Shown one piece after another: positions 32,265 through 43,199 of a DNA stretch of 64,000 nt; the stretch's first letter is position 1; each line of letters starts with the position of its first letter. A program made the translations under genes and the position numbers. The stretch is taken from assembly GCF_000002985.6 (NCBI RefSeq), contig NC_003283.11, positions 1,612,001-1,676,000 of the forward strand, written 5' to 3'. Below the pieces are notes generated by a model, which worked only from the letters and a program-made list of their open reading frames with translations, made no database searches and was not told where the DNA came from. This stretch comes from Caenorhabditis elegans. Taxonomy: Eukaryota; Nematoda; Chromadorea; Rhabditida; Rhabditidae.

Positions 32265-35200
32265 ATGGATTCAAGGCAAGTTTCATTTTCTAGTTTTCTG
32301 AAGAAAAACAAATTTTTTGTTAGTTTTTTTAAAATTTCTAATTGTATAAACTAGGCACATTTTTCCATCGCCAAAAATGCCATACATAGTGTTTCAGTAT
32401 TTTGAATATATTTTTTTGTTGCATTTTGGAAAAAAACGTAACTTATCTACATAAAAAAACAAAGAAATGTCAAAAAAGTGCTCTCATAATTAACCGTCTG
32501 AACAACAGAATTTTCCAAAAAAAAAAAATTTAAAATGTATATGAAACATTTTTGCTAAACTAAATTTGGATAAGTTCAAAAAGTTTCATAAAAGTTTGGA
32601 AAAAGAGCTCCCAAAAATTCATTTTTCAGTTTACTGCGCTCCGCCGTTCGAGCATCTGTTCAAGCCTGCAATGGTTCTGGATTACCTCCCGGATTAGCTG
32701 ATTTCAAGCCAAAGTATACAAGTGTAAGTTTAAGTTTTGACATAAATCTAAGCCCCGGATGTCTCATTCAGGCTCTTTGGATTTTCTTGTGCCAGACTAT
32801 TTTCCAAAATATATGTATTAAAAGCAACGAATCTTTTTCAGCTTTTTATCAACAACGAATTTGTAGATGCCAAATCGGGAAAGACTTTTGAATTTGTTAA
32901 TCCAGCCAACGGGAAACTTTTAGCAAAAGTTGCCGAGGGTAACAGAGATGATGTTGATATTGCCGTTGAAGTAAGTTAAAGGTGGAGTAGCGATAGTGGA
33001 AAATTGTTAAAAACCACTCTTTTGGTCCTAAAATGACCAAATATCATAATAACACTTTTCAAAAATTTTTTGAAAATGTTTTATTTACTGTCAAAAAGTG
33101 GCAATTACTCAGTTTTTGCAACTCATAATTTTGGAAGTCAACCGAAAAAAAAAAATTTTTTTCGACATTTTTTATGTTTTAACTTTGTTTAAATTATTTG
33201 TATAAAAACATTGTAGGGGTCGAAGCATGCGACATTTCTTTAAATTTCCTCAAAAGCTCGTATTTTTCAAAATTTTGGCAATTTGCAAAAACTTTGGCCG
33301 GAAATCATGAAAAATCTAAAAAATTTTGGAGTGTTCTATTATTATATTTGGTTGTTTTGGGTCATTATAAGTGCATTTAGACAAAATCCCCACTGGCGCT
33401 ACCCCACCTTTAAACTATATAATTTGCATTAAAAAAAGTTGTTCAGGCCGCCAAAAAAGCCTTTAAAATTGGAAGCGAATGGAGAAGAATGGATGCTTCA
33501 CATCGTGGAGTTCTATTGAACAGACTTGCCGATTTGATGGAGAGAGACAGAGTTATTTTGGCTTCTCTTGAATCTTTGGATAATGGAAAACCTTATAAAG
33601 AAGCTTACAACATAGATCTTCCAATTTCCATAAAAACATTCAGGTGAGGCAAATTTCTAAATTTCTAATTTTACATTAGTCCGTGAATTTCAGATACTAC
33701 GCCGGATATGCTGATAAAAACCACGGAAAAACCATTCCCGTCGGTGGAGACTATTTTACATACACACGGCATGAGCCAGTTGGAGTTTGTGGTCAAATTA
33801 TTCCGTGGAATTTCCCGCTTCTTATGCAAGCATGGAAACTTGCACCGGCATTGGCAATGGGGAACACAGTTGTCATGAAGGTCGCCGTCAAAACCCCGTT
33901 ATCAGCTCTCCACGTGGCATCGCTGATCAAAGAAGCTCAATTTCCAGAAGGAGTTGTGAATATTATTCCAGGTATTTTTTAGAGGGAATTTAAATTTATC
34001 CTTTAATTGGACCCTGGAATTGTAAACCACTCACTTTATCTGCATCTCGAAATTGGTCTATTGGCACATTTAGGAACATTTCGGCATTTGGAACCAGCTT
34101 ATGGCCCAAGTTTGGTCCAATAAATATTAAAGTAAATCAAAAGTTGGCAAAACTTATGTAAAAGTTGGACAAGACTTCGGCAAAACTTGGATTCAGGCTG
34201 CACCAAAGTTCAACCTGAGTTTCACCCAACTAAACTTGGTGCAGCCTGAATTCAAGTTTTGCCAAAGTCTTGCCCAAGTTTTGCCCAAGTTTTGCCAACT
34301 TCTGATCCAAGTTTATCTTTTATGGGCCAAACTTGGGCATGAAGTTAGAGCTTAATGTCGAGGTATTACCACCCGCACTGTTTATATTCTTGTTGATAAC
34401 TTTTAGCGTTGGCCGCAGTTTTATTAAAGGTGGTGTAGTTTAATTCCTTTATTTTTTAGTACTTTATTAGAATCAAAATTGTCTGAAAACATCGAATTTC
34501 ATAATGAAATTTCTTGAAAACTTCTCAAAAAAAAAGTTATGGCGGCTCAAAAAATGGCCTAAAATTAGCTAAAATTTGAAAATTTACCGACTTGGCAATG
34601 TCGCAGCGGCTGGAAACAATTTTTTTTTGAAATCACCGTCAAATTTTGATTATACAATGTAAAAAATATTTTTCAGTGTTTTCCGGCAATTTTGAGTCTA
34701 ACAAAACAATTTTTAAAAAATTCGACTACATCACCTTTAATGTAAAAATATCTGCTCTACCAGTATTGCATAACGGTGAATCCGAAAATTCGAACTAATA
34801 ACACCATTATTTTATTGTTCAAATAAAACTTTGAGATTTCTACAGGGCGTGGAACTGATGCTGGTGAAGCTATTGCATCGCATATGGACGTCGATAAAGT
34901 CGCGTTCACTGGATCCACGGAAGTTGGAAAAACCATAATGAAAGCAGCAGCGGAGTCCAATGTGAAGAAAGTAACGCTCGAGCTTGGAGGAAAGTCACCG
35001 AATATCGTTTTTGCGGACGCGGATCTAGAGGAGGCGGTTCGTCAATCCCATCACGCGCTGTTTTTCAATCAGGGACAGTGTTGCTCTGCAGGATCGAGAA
35101 CTTTTGTGGAGGGAAAAATCTACGATGAGTTTGTGGCAAAGGCAAAGGAACTGGTAGAGAAAACTGTCATCGGAGACCCATTCGACGAGAACACTACACA

Positions 35201-35728
35201 AGGTCCGCAAATTGATGAATCACAAGTTGAGACTATTATGAAGTATATTGAGTCTGGAAAGAAGGAGGGGGCTCAGCTAGTGACTGGCGGAGTTAAACAC
35301 GGAGACCAGGGATATTTTGTGAAGCCTACCATCTTTGCAAATGTGAATGATCAAATGAAAATCGCACAGGAAGAGATTTTCGGGCCAGTCATGATTGTCA
35401 TCAGATTTGATTCGATGGAGGAGTTGATTGAAAAAGCCAATAATACAATTTATGGACTGGCTGCTGGAGTGGTGACCAATGATTTGAATAAAGCTCTTCA
35501 AGTCGCAAATACTATCCGCGCGGGATCAGTTTGGGTCAACTGTTATGATGTTTTTGATCCTGCTGCTCCGTTTGGAGGATTCAAACAATCTGGTAACAAA
35601 AATAATTATTCCAACCTATTCTTTAAAAGTTTTTTTTAGGTATCGGTCGTGAACTTGGGGAGTACGGTCTTGCGGCGTATACTGAAGTGAAAACGGTCAC
35701 TATTAAAGTTCCACAAAAGAATTCGTAG
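32265..35728 (+). CDS. alh-2: NAD-dependent aldehyde dehydrogenase, ALDH1/2 class (514 aa)
   Basis: Seven exons: 32265-32275, 32630-32723, 32842-32970, 33447-33643, 33694-33971, 34846-35592 and 35640-35728, total 1,545 nt. It oxidises aldehydes to carboxylic acids with NAD+. Landmarks: IIPWNFP (Asn about 183), the Rossmann motif FTGSTEVGK (about 257-265), the general-base Glu in LELGGKSPN (about 282), the nucleophile Cys in NQGQCCSAG (about 316) and EEIFGPV. Length and sequence fit mitochondrial/cytosolic class 1/2 enzymes; the Arg/Ser N-terminus could be a mitochondrial presequence. I name it alh-2 from memory of the C. elegans gene set. Exon 1 is only 11 nt and its donor is GCAAGT (GC-AG intron). 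Introns 3 and 5 carry palindromic elements. AATAAA lies at 35776. Confidence 0.92.
32276..32281 (+). promoter_or_regulatory. GC-AG intron 5' splice site of alh-2 intron 1
   Basis: The exon end TCAAG is followed by GCAAGT, the known consensus of GC-AG donors in Caenorhabditis (AG before GCAAG). Only this junction keeps frame between the ATG exon and exon 2; the GT six bases later gives an immediate stop. Confidence 0.8.
32976..33413. repeat. Palindromic element, GGTGGAGTAGCGCC family, in alh-2 intron 3
   Basis: Begins TTAAAGGTGGAGTAGCG three bases after the GTAAG donor and ends CTGGCGCTACCCCACCTTTAA near the acceptor. Internal blocks match the copy at 22965-23395, in the opposite orientation. 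Confidence 0.85.
34424..34740. repeat. Palindromic element, TAAAGGTGGTGTAG family (copy 2), in alh-2 intron 5
   Basis: Ends TTAAAGGTGGTGTAG and its complement, with the inner GAGTCTAACAAAACAA block as in other copies. It includes a central TTGGCAATGTCGCAGCGG segment also seen at about 59590. Confidence 0.8.
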
Positions 35729-35775
35729 GACGTTCTGAAATTTCGGCTTTGTGTATTTTTTTCCAGAAACTTGTA

Positions 35776-35781
35776 AATAAA
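35776..35781 (+). terminator. Poly(A) signal AATAAA after alh-2
   Basis: AATAAA lies 48 bases after the alh-2 stop codon, a normal 3' UTR length for this genome. Confidence 0.75.
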
Positions 35782-35869
35782 GTGCTATTTATAAAACAGT
35801 CCCTATATTGATTGTTTATGTTTTTATAAAACAATAAAAGAAAACAGGAACACCCAACATAGGCTTAGG

Positions 35870-35975
35870 CTTAGGCCTAGGCTTAGGCTTTGGGATTAGG
35901 CTTAGGCTTGGGCCTAGGTTTAGGCTTAAGGCTAGGCTCAGGCTTATGCTCAGACTTAGGCTTAGGCCAGGCGCG
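35870..35975 (+). repeat. Interstitial telomere-like (TTAGGC)n tract 1
   Basis: Degenerate head-to-tail copies of TTAGGC, the nematode telomere unit, with variants TAGGC, TTAAGGC and TTTAGGC; TTAGGC orientation on the plus strand. Confidence 0.9.
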
Positions 35976-36330
35976 AGGGCGAGAGAAAAAATCCAGAAAT
36001 TTCAAGAAATCAGAAAAAAATAAAAGCGAATGGGGAGAGTGCAAAGAAAAGTAAATCAATTGAAGGTCGCATTATCTAGACTCGTACTTTTCTGAACAAT
36101 TTTGTGAACATAAAATGATTCTAAAAGCGTGAAAATGGCTAGTTAATCTTATCAAATTTTTTTCATTCTTGGAAAAACTAGTAGAGTTGTTTCAAAAGCT
36201 CAATCGTCTGAAACAAGATTCAAGAGAAGCAAAACACTCGAAAACCTATAATTTTCATTCCAACTGCCAAGTTTTCCTCATCAAAAAATATTTGTTAGTA
36301 TTAAACTGAATCAATGTATTAAGCTCAATT

Positions 36331-39099
36331 ATGCAACCGAAGGTTCTCTTTTTCTGTAATTTTATATTTTACGTGTCAACTGAAAATTCTGAACTTTCTG
36401 ATGCTTGCGGTGAGTCAGCTGTAATTTATCAAACAAATATAACTTTAAGAAGAAAAATGTCAATTCAAAGACGAGACGATCACCTCAAGCTCCATTAAAA
36501 ACTGGCCAACTACTTGTGAATCAGTCTGTGGAAACTTATATCTTACTTCAGAAACTGATCTCTCTGAAAATCAATTAAAAGAAACTTTTGGAAATCTAAA
36601 ATATTTGATTGGGTCTTTGAAAGTGGTGCACACTAACATAACGTCTTTGTCGGTTTTGCCAAAACTACAAACTTACTATTGTGATGAAGGTGATTTCCGT
36701 TATTTAGGTATCATTTTCATAATTTTTTTTTCCAGAGGGTCTAATAATTGCCCACAACCCAATGCTTACTGACATTAAAATTATGGAATACTGGTATCCA
36801 GAAGTGAGACCGTGTATTTTACATATTTACAACAACTCAAAGTTGGACTCCACTCATCTGTGCGAAAATTTTTACGTGATACAACAAGATTTGGATGTCT
36901 ATGGAAACGCAAGAGATTGCGGTATGTGGTGCATTAAGAAAAAAAAAATATTGGTATCAACATTACTAGTTTGTAGCATATGTAGTCTTTGTAGTCTATG
37001 ACGTCACACCAACGTCACTAAAAATTGTGTGCGGAGTCTGGCTCCCTTCGTGGTGAGACCCTTCAAAAATATTTTGCCGGGAAATTCGAATTTTATGAGA
37101 ATATTTTTTTGATGGAAATTCAAATTTTATGAGATAATTGTTTGGCGGAAAATACAAATATTTTGATAAAAAATTTTAGTGGGAAATTTAAATTTTCGGA
37201 GAAAATTGTTTGGCGCAAAATTCAAAGTTACTGATAAACATTTTTGGCGGGCAAATCTAAAATTTCAGAGAAAACATTCTTTGGAAATTCCAAGAAAATT
37301 TTGAAATGTTCCAAAACCTTCTAGAAAATTCGAAAAAACTCTGGAGTACCTTCTAAAAACTTGTGAGAGTTTTGGAATTATCTAGAACCTCCTGCGAAAT
37401 TTAGGAAATTCGGAAGCTTCTAGAAACTCTGAAAAAATCGAGAAAATGTTTTGGTTGTTCTAGATTGTGTCTAGAGAAAGTACGTCAGTTCGTGCAAACG
37501 GCTGGTATTATATAATACGAATCATTCAAACAAAAACTACCCAAGTGAACGATATAACCCGACTACAATTTTCAGGATGCTCTAACGTTCGGCTTCACCC
37601 AAGCTCTCTCCCATTCTACCGAAACTGTACGAGAATAACTGGGGGCTTGAGAGGTGTTTTGAAAATCTCAGAAGTCAGTGATCAAACCGATTTGTCAGCG
37701 TTATCAAATCTGAAAAGCATTACTGGAAACTTGGAAGTTTATAACACCGAATTACAAAATTTGTCGTTTTTCAAAAATTTGCAAACTATTAATGGGCAAT
37801 TATTTCAAGAGTTTAGTATTACAAGTATCCATGATAATCCCAAGTTGACAAGACTGGGACTGGACTCATTGACGGTAAGATTCGGAAAATATAATTTCTC
37901 AAAAAAATTTCGAAATATACTTTGCGAATTCATAACCAATAACATTTTCCAAAAAATACATTACAGACACTTATTCCCATGGAAAAAGGATTTTCAATCG
38001 CCATTGCCAATAATCATCCAGATTTTTGCGTGTCAACCTCCGAATTTCAACTTTTCACAAAAGTCGGATTCCACACGGAACAGTTCGAAGCCACGGTCTG
38101 CCGTAACTTGGAAAGGAATGATGGCCAAAAAGTGTGCTATTTGGAGAAATTGAGTACCTTAGATTCAAACTGCCAACATATCATCGGTGACGTCATTATC
38201 AACAATGATAATGAGAATGATGTCGAAACACTGGAAGATACAATAATGATTTATGGATCTTTGACAATTGAACATACTGCGAATTTGAAGGATCTGGGCT
38301 TTTTCAAAAATCTCGAACAAGTCGGAACATTAAGCAAAAGTTTGGGGTTTAACGGTACTCTCATAATTTAGGTCGCCTGCGTTTATCAAACGGCAAGTGG
38401 TGTCAGGATGTCCTATTACGAACTGATCTATAAAAAATTCAGGAATTCTTTACACAAAAATGTAACGTCAGCACATTGCAAAACCAGTTGAGAAGTCAGC
38501 GTCTAAATTCCCGCAATTCTTGTAGATCTTCGTAGATCAAATCGACATTGGGCAGCCTGACACCACGTGAAATGGGCTACTCACATGCTGGAATTTGCTA
38601 GTACTTGTAAACATAATAGATAGGATTATACAAACGACGAGTACTGGAGGATTTCCGCCAACGATAGATTTTCAGATAAAGCTCCTGTAATTCGTTTTCT
38701 GTCGAACGAACAGCTTCAGAATCTGACATTCCCAAGAATGAGGGTATTTAAAAAGAAATCAAAATTGATCTAAATTTATAAATTTACTTTCTTTCAGTAC
38801 GCCTCTTTTTCTGTTTTTTCTCTTGAAAAACAGGGTTTCGTCGAAATTTCTGATAACTCCCAAACGCTGTTTCAACATCGCAACGATTGCATGCAATACC
38901 AGACGAGGCTCAAAAGTTCTGAAATTAAATATAATGGGCATAGTTGCTGTAAGCTCTCGGTTCTGGCTCTACTTTAAAATAAATTTCAGTGCAATTGGAA
39001 CCGGCTCTTGATTCTCCAGCGGTGGAAAGATCCGCAAGATGTGAAATTGTGATAATTTCAATCCTTGTTAGCTGTCTTGTGCAAATTTTTTCGTTCTAA
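36331..39099 (+). CDS. irld-type secreted receptor L-domain protein, three-unit form (506 aa)
   Basis: Eight exons: 36331-36409, 36450-36689, 36736-36921, 37576-37874, 37967-38354, 38676-38743, 38798-38948 and 38990-39099, total 1,521 nt. A short signal peptide (MQPKVLFFCNFIFYVS) precedes three L-domain units: exons 2-3 (WPTTCESVCGNL), exon 4 (NCTRITGGLRGVLKIS, SNLKSITGNLEVYNTEL) and exons 5-7 (NCQHIIGDVIIN, IYGSLTIEHT). Several Asn-x-Ser/Thr sites suggest glycosylation. The C-terminus IIISILVSCLVQIFSF is a hydrophobic anchor or GPI signal. Exon 2 (240 nt) and exon 6 (68 nt) lengths recur across the cluster. Inferred role: extracellular ligand binding without kinase activity. Intron 3 holds a GGCGGGAA repeat array and intron 5 a decayed dispersed repeat. 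Confidence 0.88.
37060..37270. repeat. Degenerate GGCGGGAAATTC array in irld intron 3
   Basis: Several 40-base units with TTTTGGCGGGAAATTCAAATT and GAGAAAAT, related to arrays near 14500 and 31610. Confidence 0.6.
38400..38569. repeat. Dispersed palindrome-like repeat copy B2 (GACGTCAGCACG family)
   Basis: Diverged copy of 3376-3540: TGTCAGGATGTCC start, TGTAACGTCAGCACATT, TCCCGCAATTCTTGTAGATC and a CACCACGTG end. Located in intron 5 of the irld gene at 36331-39099. Confidence 0.75.
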
Positions 39100-39344
39100 A
39101 CGCATTATTTTTTAATGTTGAGAAATAAAAGTTTTGAATTAAATTTTATAATTTTGCAAGTATTAAATAATAATTACTAATAAACTTTCAACAAAAAAAT
39201 TTGTCATAGGATGTAGTAAGAAATTTGATAAATCAAAGTTGATACCAACCAACAAACATACATAATTACTAGCTTCAACCTTATAATTTTAAATTCGTAC
39301 GAGCTAGTACTCATACCTGAAAACCTGATTTTCCGTCTGAAAAT

Positions 39345-42300
39345 ATGTACTCCCTACATTTTCTGGTAATCTTGCTGATTATTCCTAGAGGTAGAGGTCA
39401 GGAATCCACTCAGGATGTCAAATCACCTGAAATATGCGGTAAGAGCAAAGCTGATAAGATTTAAGAAAAAAAAAGTTGTTCTCTGATGCAAAGTTAGGTT
39501 TGTGATCTAATAGAGGGGCACAGAGAAAAGAAGTTCTCCGGCTTTTCGGTAATATGAAATTCAGAAACCTTTCGGCAACAGATAAATTAAACAGTTTTCG
39601 AACATTTTTTCTGTTGAACATAAATTTTGAAGTTTTTCACATTTTCTAGTTATTTTTTCATACACGGTGAAATTTTCTCATCTTCTTCTGAATTTTCTCA
39701 GAGCAAATAAATTTCGAAATAAAATGATACCGGCAGTTGTCTAAATTGCCACACATCCAAAAAAAAAATTGGCAGCAAAAAATATACAAACGAAATCATT
39801 AATTCAGAAAATGATTGTCATTTTTACAACACGTCTATAACATCATCAACTATCAAAAACTGGCCTTCGTTGTGCACAACAGTCTGTGGAAATCTCGTGT
39901 TCAATGCTGACACAGATCTAACGGGAGAACAGTTGGAACCGTATTTTCAAAAGCTAAGGCACTTGAATGGAATTATCAAAGTAGAATTATCGAATTTGAC
40001 GTCATTAAGTTTTCTAGGAAATAGGCGGGAATTCAAGTGCGAAAAGGGTGACTTTAAAGAATAAAAAACGAGATTACTCTGATATTCTAATTTCCAGGCG
40101 AGCTCATTATTGCAAGAAATTCAGAGTTGAAAAATGTGTCCGCAATCGAAAAATGGTATTCTATGACACCGTGCATTTGGCACGTTGTGCTCAACCCAAA
40201 ATTAAACTTCAAGCCGCATTGTGACATTCCAACTTCCAACTTTAACGTCGACCTGAATGTCTATGGCAACTTACAAAATTGCGGATGCAGAAATCTGCGA
40301 GCTGGTCCAAGATCTCTACTATACTTCCCAAAATGCACATCTATCGCGGGCTCTGCAAATGGAGGCTTGAAGATTAGTCAAATTTCTGAGGCTCATAATG
40401 TATCTGTGCTGACATCACTGAAGAAGATTGAAGGCGTCTTTGAAGTATATAATACCAGCCTTCAGGATTTGTCGTTTCTCGAAAACTTGGAAACCATCTC
40501 CGGAAACTGGTTACCATATTTTGCTACGTTTAGCATTCATGATAACCCAAATATGGCACGACTTGGGCTAAAATCCTTAAAGGTAATTTCTCAGCGACCT
40601 TGTGAAAAGTTAGGTAAAGAGTCAGTTTTGAAACTAGCGAAACATGAATGAATTTATAATATGTGCTAATCAAAACTAATGGAAATATTTCTTTAAAAAT
40701 GGTGTAGTTGAATTTTTTAAATAGCTTTATTAGATTCAAAATTGATTGAAAACTTCTCAAAAAAAAGTTATGCCGGCTCAAAAAATGGCCAAAAATTAGG
40801 TCAAATTTCAAATATTACCTAATTTTAAGACAATTTTTGAGCCGTCATGACAGTTTTTTTTAATGAAATTTTCAAGAAGTTTCATTATGAAATTCCGTGT
40901 TTTTAGACAATTTCGAGTCTAATAAAGCAATTAAAAAATTCGACTATACCACCTTTAAAAATGATTTTTCCGCTTGCAAAATTCTGGCGAAATTTTCTTT
41001 TCAAAAATTATTTTCAATTCCATTTTGCCTGCAAATCAGGGGTTCCGTATTTAAACCTTCCATGAGGGTTAGTTTTTACCCTCCCTACCCTACCCTCTGC
41101 CCTACCCTACCCTACCCTATGCCCTGGTTTTACCCTGTATTAATTCATTTTTAACGTTTTCTTAGAAAATTTCATTTCTAAAAACGAAAATTTTACAAAT
41201 AAAGCGAATAATACTTAAAATTCGTATTATTGCGTGAAGACATAGGGTAATGTCTCCATAAAATACCCTGTTCGGGTAAAGGGTAAAAAAGGGTATCAAC
41301 GTGCCCTACCTTTTTTTTACCCTCACGGAAGGCTTACCGTATTATATCAAAAATAGCTATAACGTCACAAAAAAACAAATCTATCATTCACTTGTTGTTT
41401 AAAACAATTTACATATTTCAGAAGTTAACCCCATTAAACGGAGGACTTCTTGTTGGTTTTAAAAATAACCATCCAGATTTTTGCTTGACCACCTATGAAA
41501 TTCAATTGTTTTCAAAGTCCATGGCTCATTTCTCCGACTTTGAAGCAAGAATTTGTTCAGATACATACAGAAAGGATGAGGAAAAAGTGTGCTATTTTAC
41601 TACACTCAAAGATGTGGATTCGAATTGTCAGCACATTGTTGGCGATATTGTGATAAATGATAAAAATGAGAAAGAAATTGAAAAACTCAACAAAGCTATC
41701 ATAATCTATGGATCGTTTACTATTGAGGATACTAAATATTTGGAAGATTTAACCTTTTTAAAACATCTAGAACAAGTTGTTGGCTTAAAAATGGGTTAGT
41801 TTTTTATTTAAATTGTTTTTTAAATTTCACTCAACTGGTTCAGATTCGGGTCCAATTGTCCGATTCCTGTCAAATAGTGCACTTAAAAATGTTAAATTTC
41901 CAATAATGAAGGTAAGTACATGTATTTCTTTGCACGAAATATTCTTTGCACAATATTCTCAGTTAATTTGCAATGTGTGCATCGTGCGTCCCCAATGTCA
42001 ATGCTACAAAGATCCATTGCAAATTAACCGTATTCCACTTTAACCTTGGCTTTTCAGAGACCCCCATTCCAAATAAATCATGAGCCGGTTATTGAGATTA
42101 ATGGAAACTTGGAAATTATATTTAACAATGTACAAGAATGTAAATTGCATGAAGAACAAACTCAGTCTCGAGTAAAATACAATGGAGACGAATGTGATGC
42201 TCTGGAAGAACTTTCATTTCCTAGTCAATCAAGTCCAACTCAGTCATTTGATTATGTAGAATCATCAACTGTTGAAAAGTTTGAAGAAGAGTCTGAAATA

Positions 42301-42444
42301 ACTAGTGGAACCATGGAAAATGAATTGAGCACAGGCACAAGTGTGATTGCGATAACACACAGCTCAGTGGAGCCAACAACTAAATCGGGAAACGGAGCCC
42401 AAATTCTTATCGTTTTGATTAGTTTCGCTTCCATTCATTCCTAG
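39345..42444 (+). CDS. irld-type secreted receptor L-domain protein, three-unit form with fused exons (548 aa)
   Basis: Six exons: 39345-39438, 39808-40047, 40098-40582, 41422-41794, 41844-41911 and 42058-42444, total 1,647 nt. Signal peptide MYSLHFLVILLIIPRGRG; three L-domain units (WPSLCTTVCGNL; KCTSIAGSANGGLKIS; NCQHIVGDIVIND). The third exon (485 nt) equals exons 3 and 4 of the neighbouring gene joined exactly at the codon for Gly in NCGC, so that intron is lost; the final exon likewise replaces two. The C-terminal region is an acidic Ser/Thr-rich stalk (about residues 450-525) ending in a hydrophobic ILIVLISFASIHS, as in GPI-anchored or single-pass surface proteins. Intron 3 carries two repeats (40692-40958 and 41033-41341). 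Confidence 0.88.
40692..40958. repeat. Palindromic element, TAAAGGTGGTGTAG family (copy 3), in irld intron
   Basis: Left end TTTAAAAATGGTGTAGTTG, right end TTCGACTATACCACCTTTAA, inner AAAGTTATGCCGGCTC and GAGCCGTCATGA blocks. It lies in intron 3 of the gene at 39345-42444. Confidence 0.8.
41033..41341 (+). repeat. TACCC-rich element copy 1
   Basis: Runs of TACCC near the left end (about 41080-41135), a central AT-rich part with GTGAAGACATAGGGTAATG, and GGGTAAAGGGTAAAAAAGGG near the right end, so the ends are rough inverted repeats. The same element in the opposite orientation is at 46583-46880. Confidence 0.8.
41965..42036 (+). other. Intronic stem-loop candidate
   Basis: GTTAATTTGCAATG near 41962 and its exact complement CATTGCAAATTAAC near 42015 can form a 14-bp perfect stem with a loop of about 36 bases, in the intron before the last exon of the irld gene at 39345-42444. 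Function unknown. Confidence 0.4.
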
Positions 42445-43199
42445 TTTTTAATAATTTTTTGTGAAAATTTTAAGTTTTTCAAAATTTTCTAACTTTCCAA
42501 AAACTTACCTTTTTCGAAAATTCGGAAATTCCGCTACTGGTGATAATCTTGGTGGTGGAGCTGGAAATAAACACGTGCTCGCCGGCCGCCCATTTGCAAT
42601 GAAACTATTCAAACGCGCCCGAACGCAAACGCTAATGGTGGACTCCTCTCGGACTATACATTCTATATATTTTTTCTTTTCGAATCATTTTTGTGCAAAT
42701 TTTCAAAAATTTGACACGATTTTCTAATTGATAAAAGTAACTACAAAAATAAGAAAAACCAAAGACAAAATCAAAGAAAAAGTCGCAGAAAAATAAATAA
42801 ATCGAAACGAGATACTCCGAGAGGACTACACGGCCGATGATTTTTCCTCGTCCGCGCTTTTGTCAGGTCATTTTTTGTTTTCCAGTCTCCGGGCATTCAA
42901 TTTAGGCCGAGCACGTGAATTGTCCAATTACTTTGCAAAACAAATTTACCTAGAAAAAAGATACTTGTAAAATTCAATTTCCGGTATTAAAATCTCCTTG
43001 GAAACCCGTCACACCCAGCATCATTCAAATATTTTTAAGGTGTGTCTAGTTTCCCACTAACCCGAATAATCAAATTGCGAAGGCGTGCATGCGTGAGAAT
43101 AAAAAAAAATGCAGAAATATGATTATAAGCTCTACTGCGATTACTCAACCTATCATTTCATTTTTGGGTGCACTGCGTTCTTATTTCCTCTATTCTAGT
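42445..43199. other. Intergenic region with dispersed repeat A2
   Basis: Between two irld genes. Bases 42803-42907 are a diverged copy of the repeat at 3131-3249. A short GC-richer stretch around 42540-42650 has an open frame but no recognisable product. Confidence 0.5.
42803..42907. repeat. Dispersed repeat copy A2 (CTACACGGCCGATGA family)
   Basis: Shares CTACACGGCCGATGA, TTTTTCCTCGTCCGCGCTTT, GTCATTTTTTG and CAATTTAGGCC in order with 3131-3249. Confidence 0.75.

Larger units (their letters stand above)
35729..36330. other. Intergenic region with telomere-like tract
   Basis: Contains the alh-2 3' end, the TTAGGC tract at 35870-35975 and the promoter of the irld gene at 36331. No other feature recognised. 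Confidence 0.6.

Noticed and set aside
43089-43199. Upstream start for the irld gene at 43200
   Set aside because: The in-frame ATG at 43089 would add a basic leader before the hydrophobic segment; family members start right at the signal peptide.
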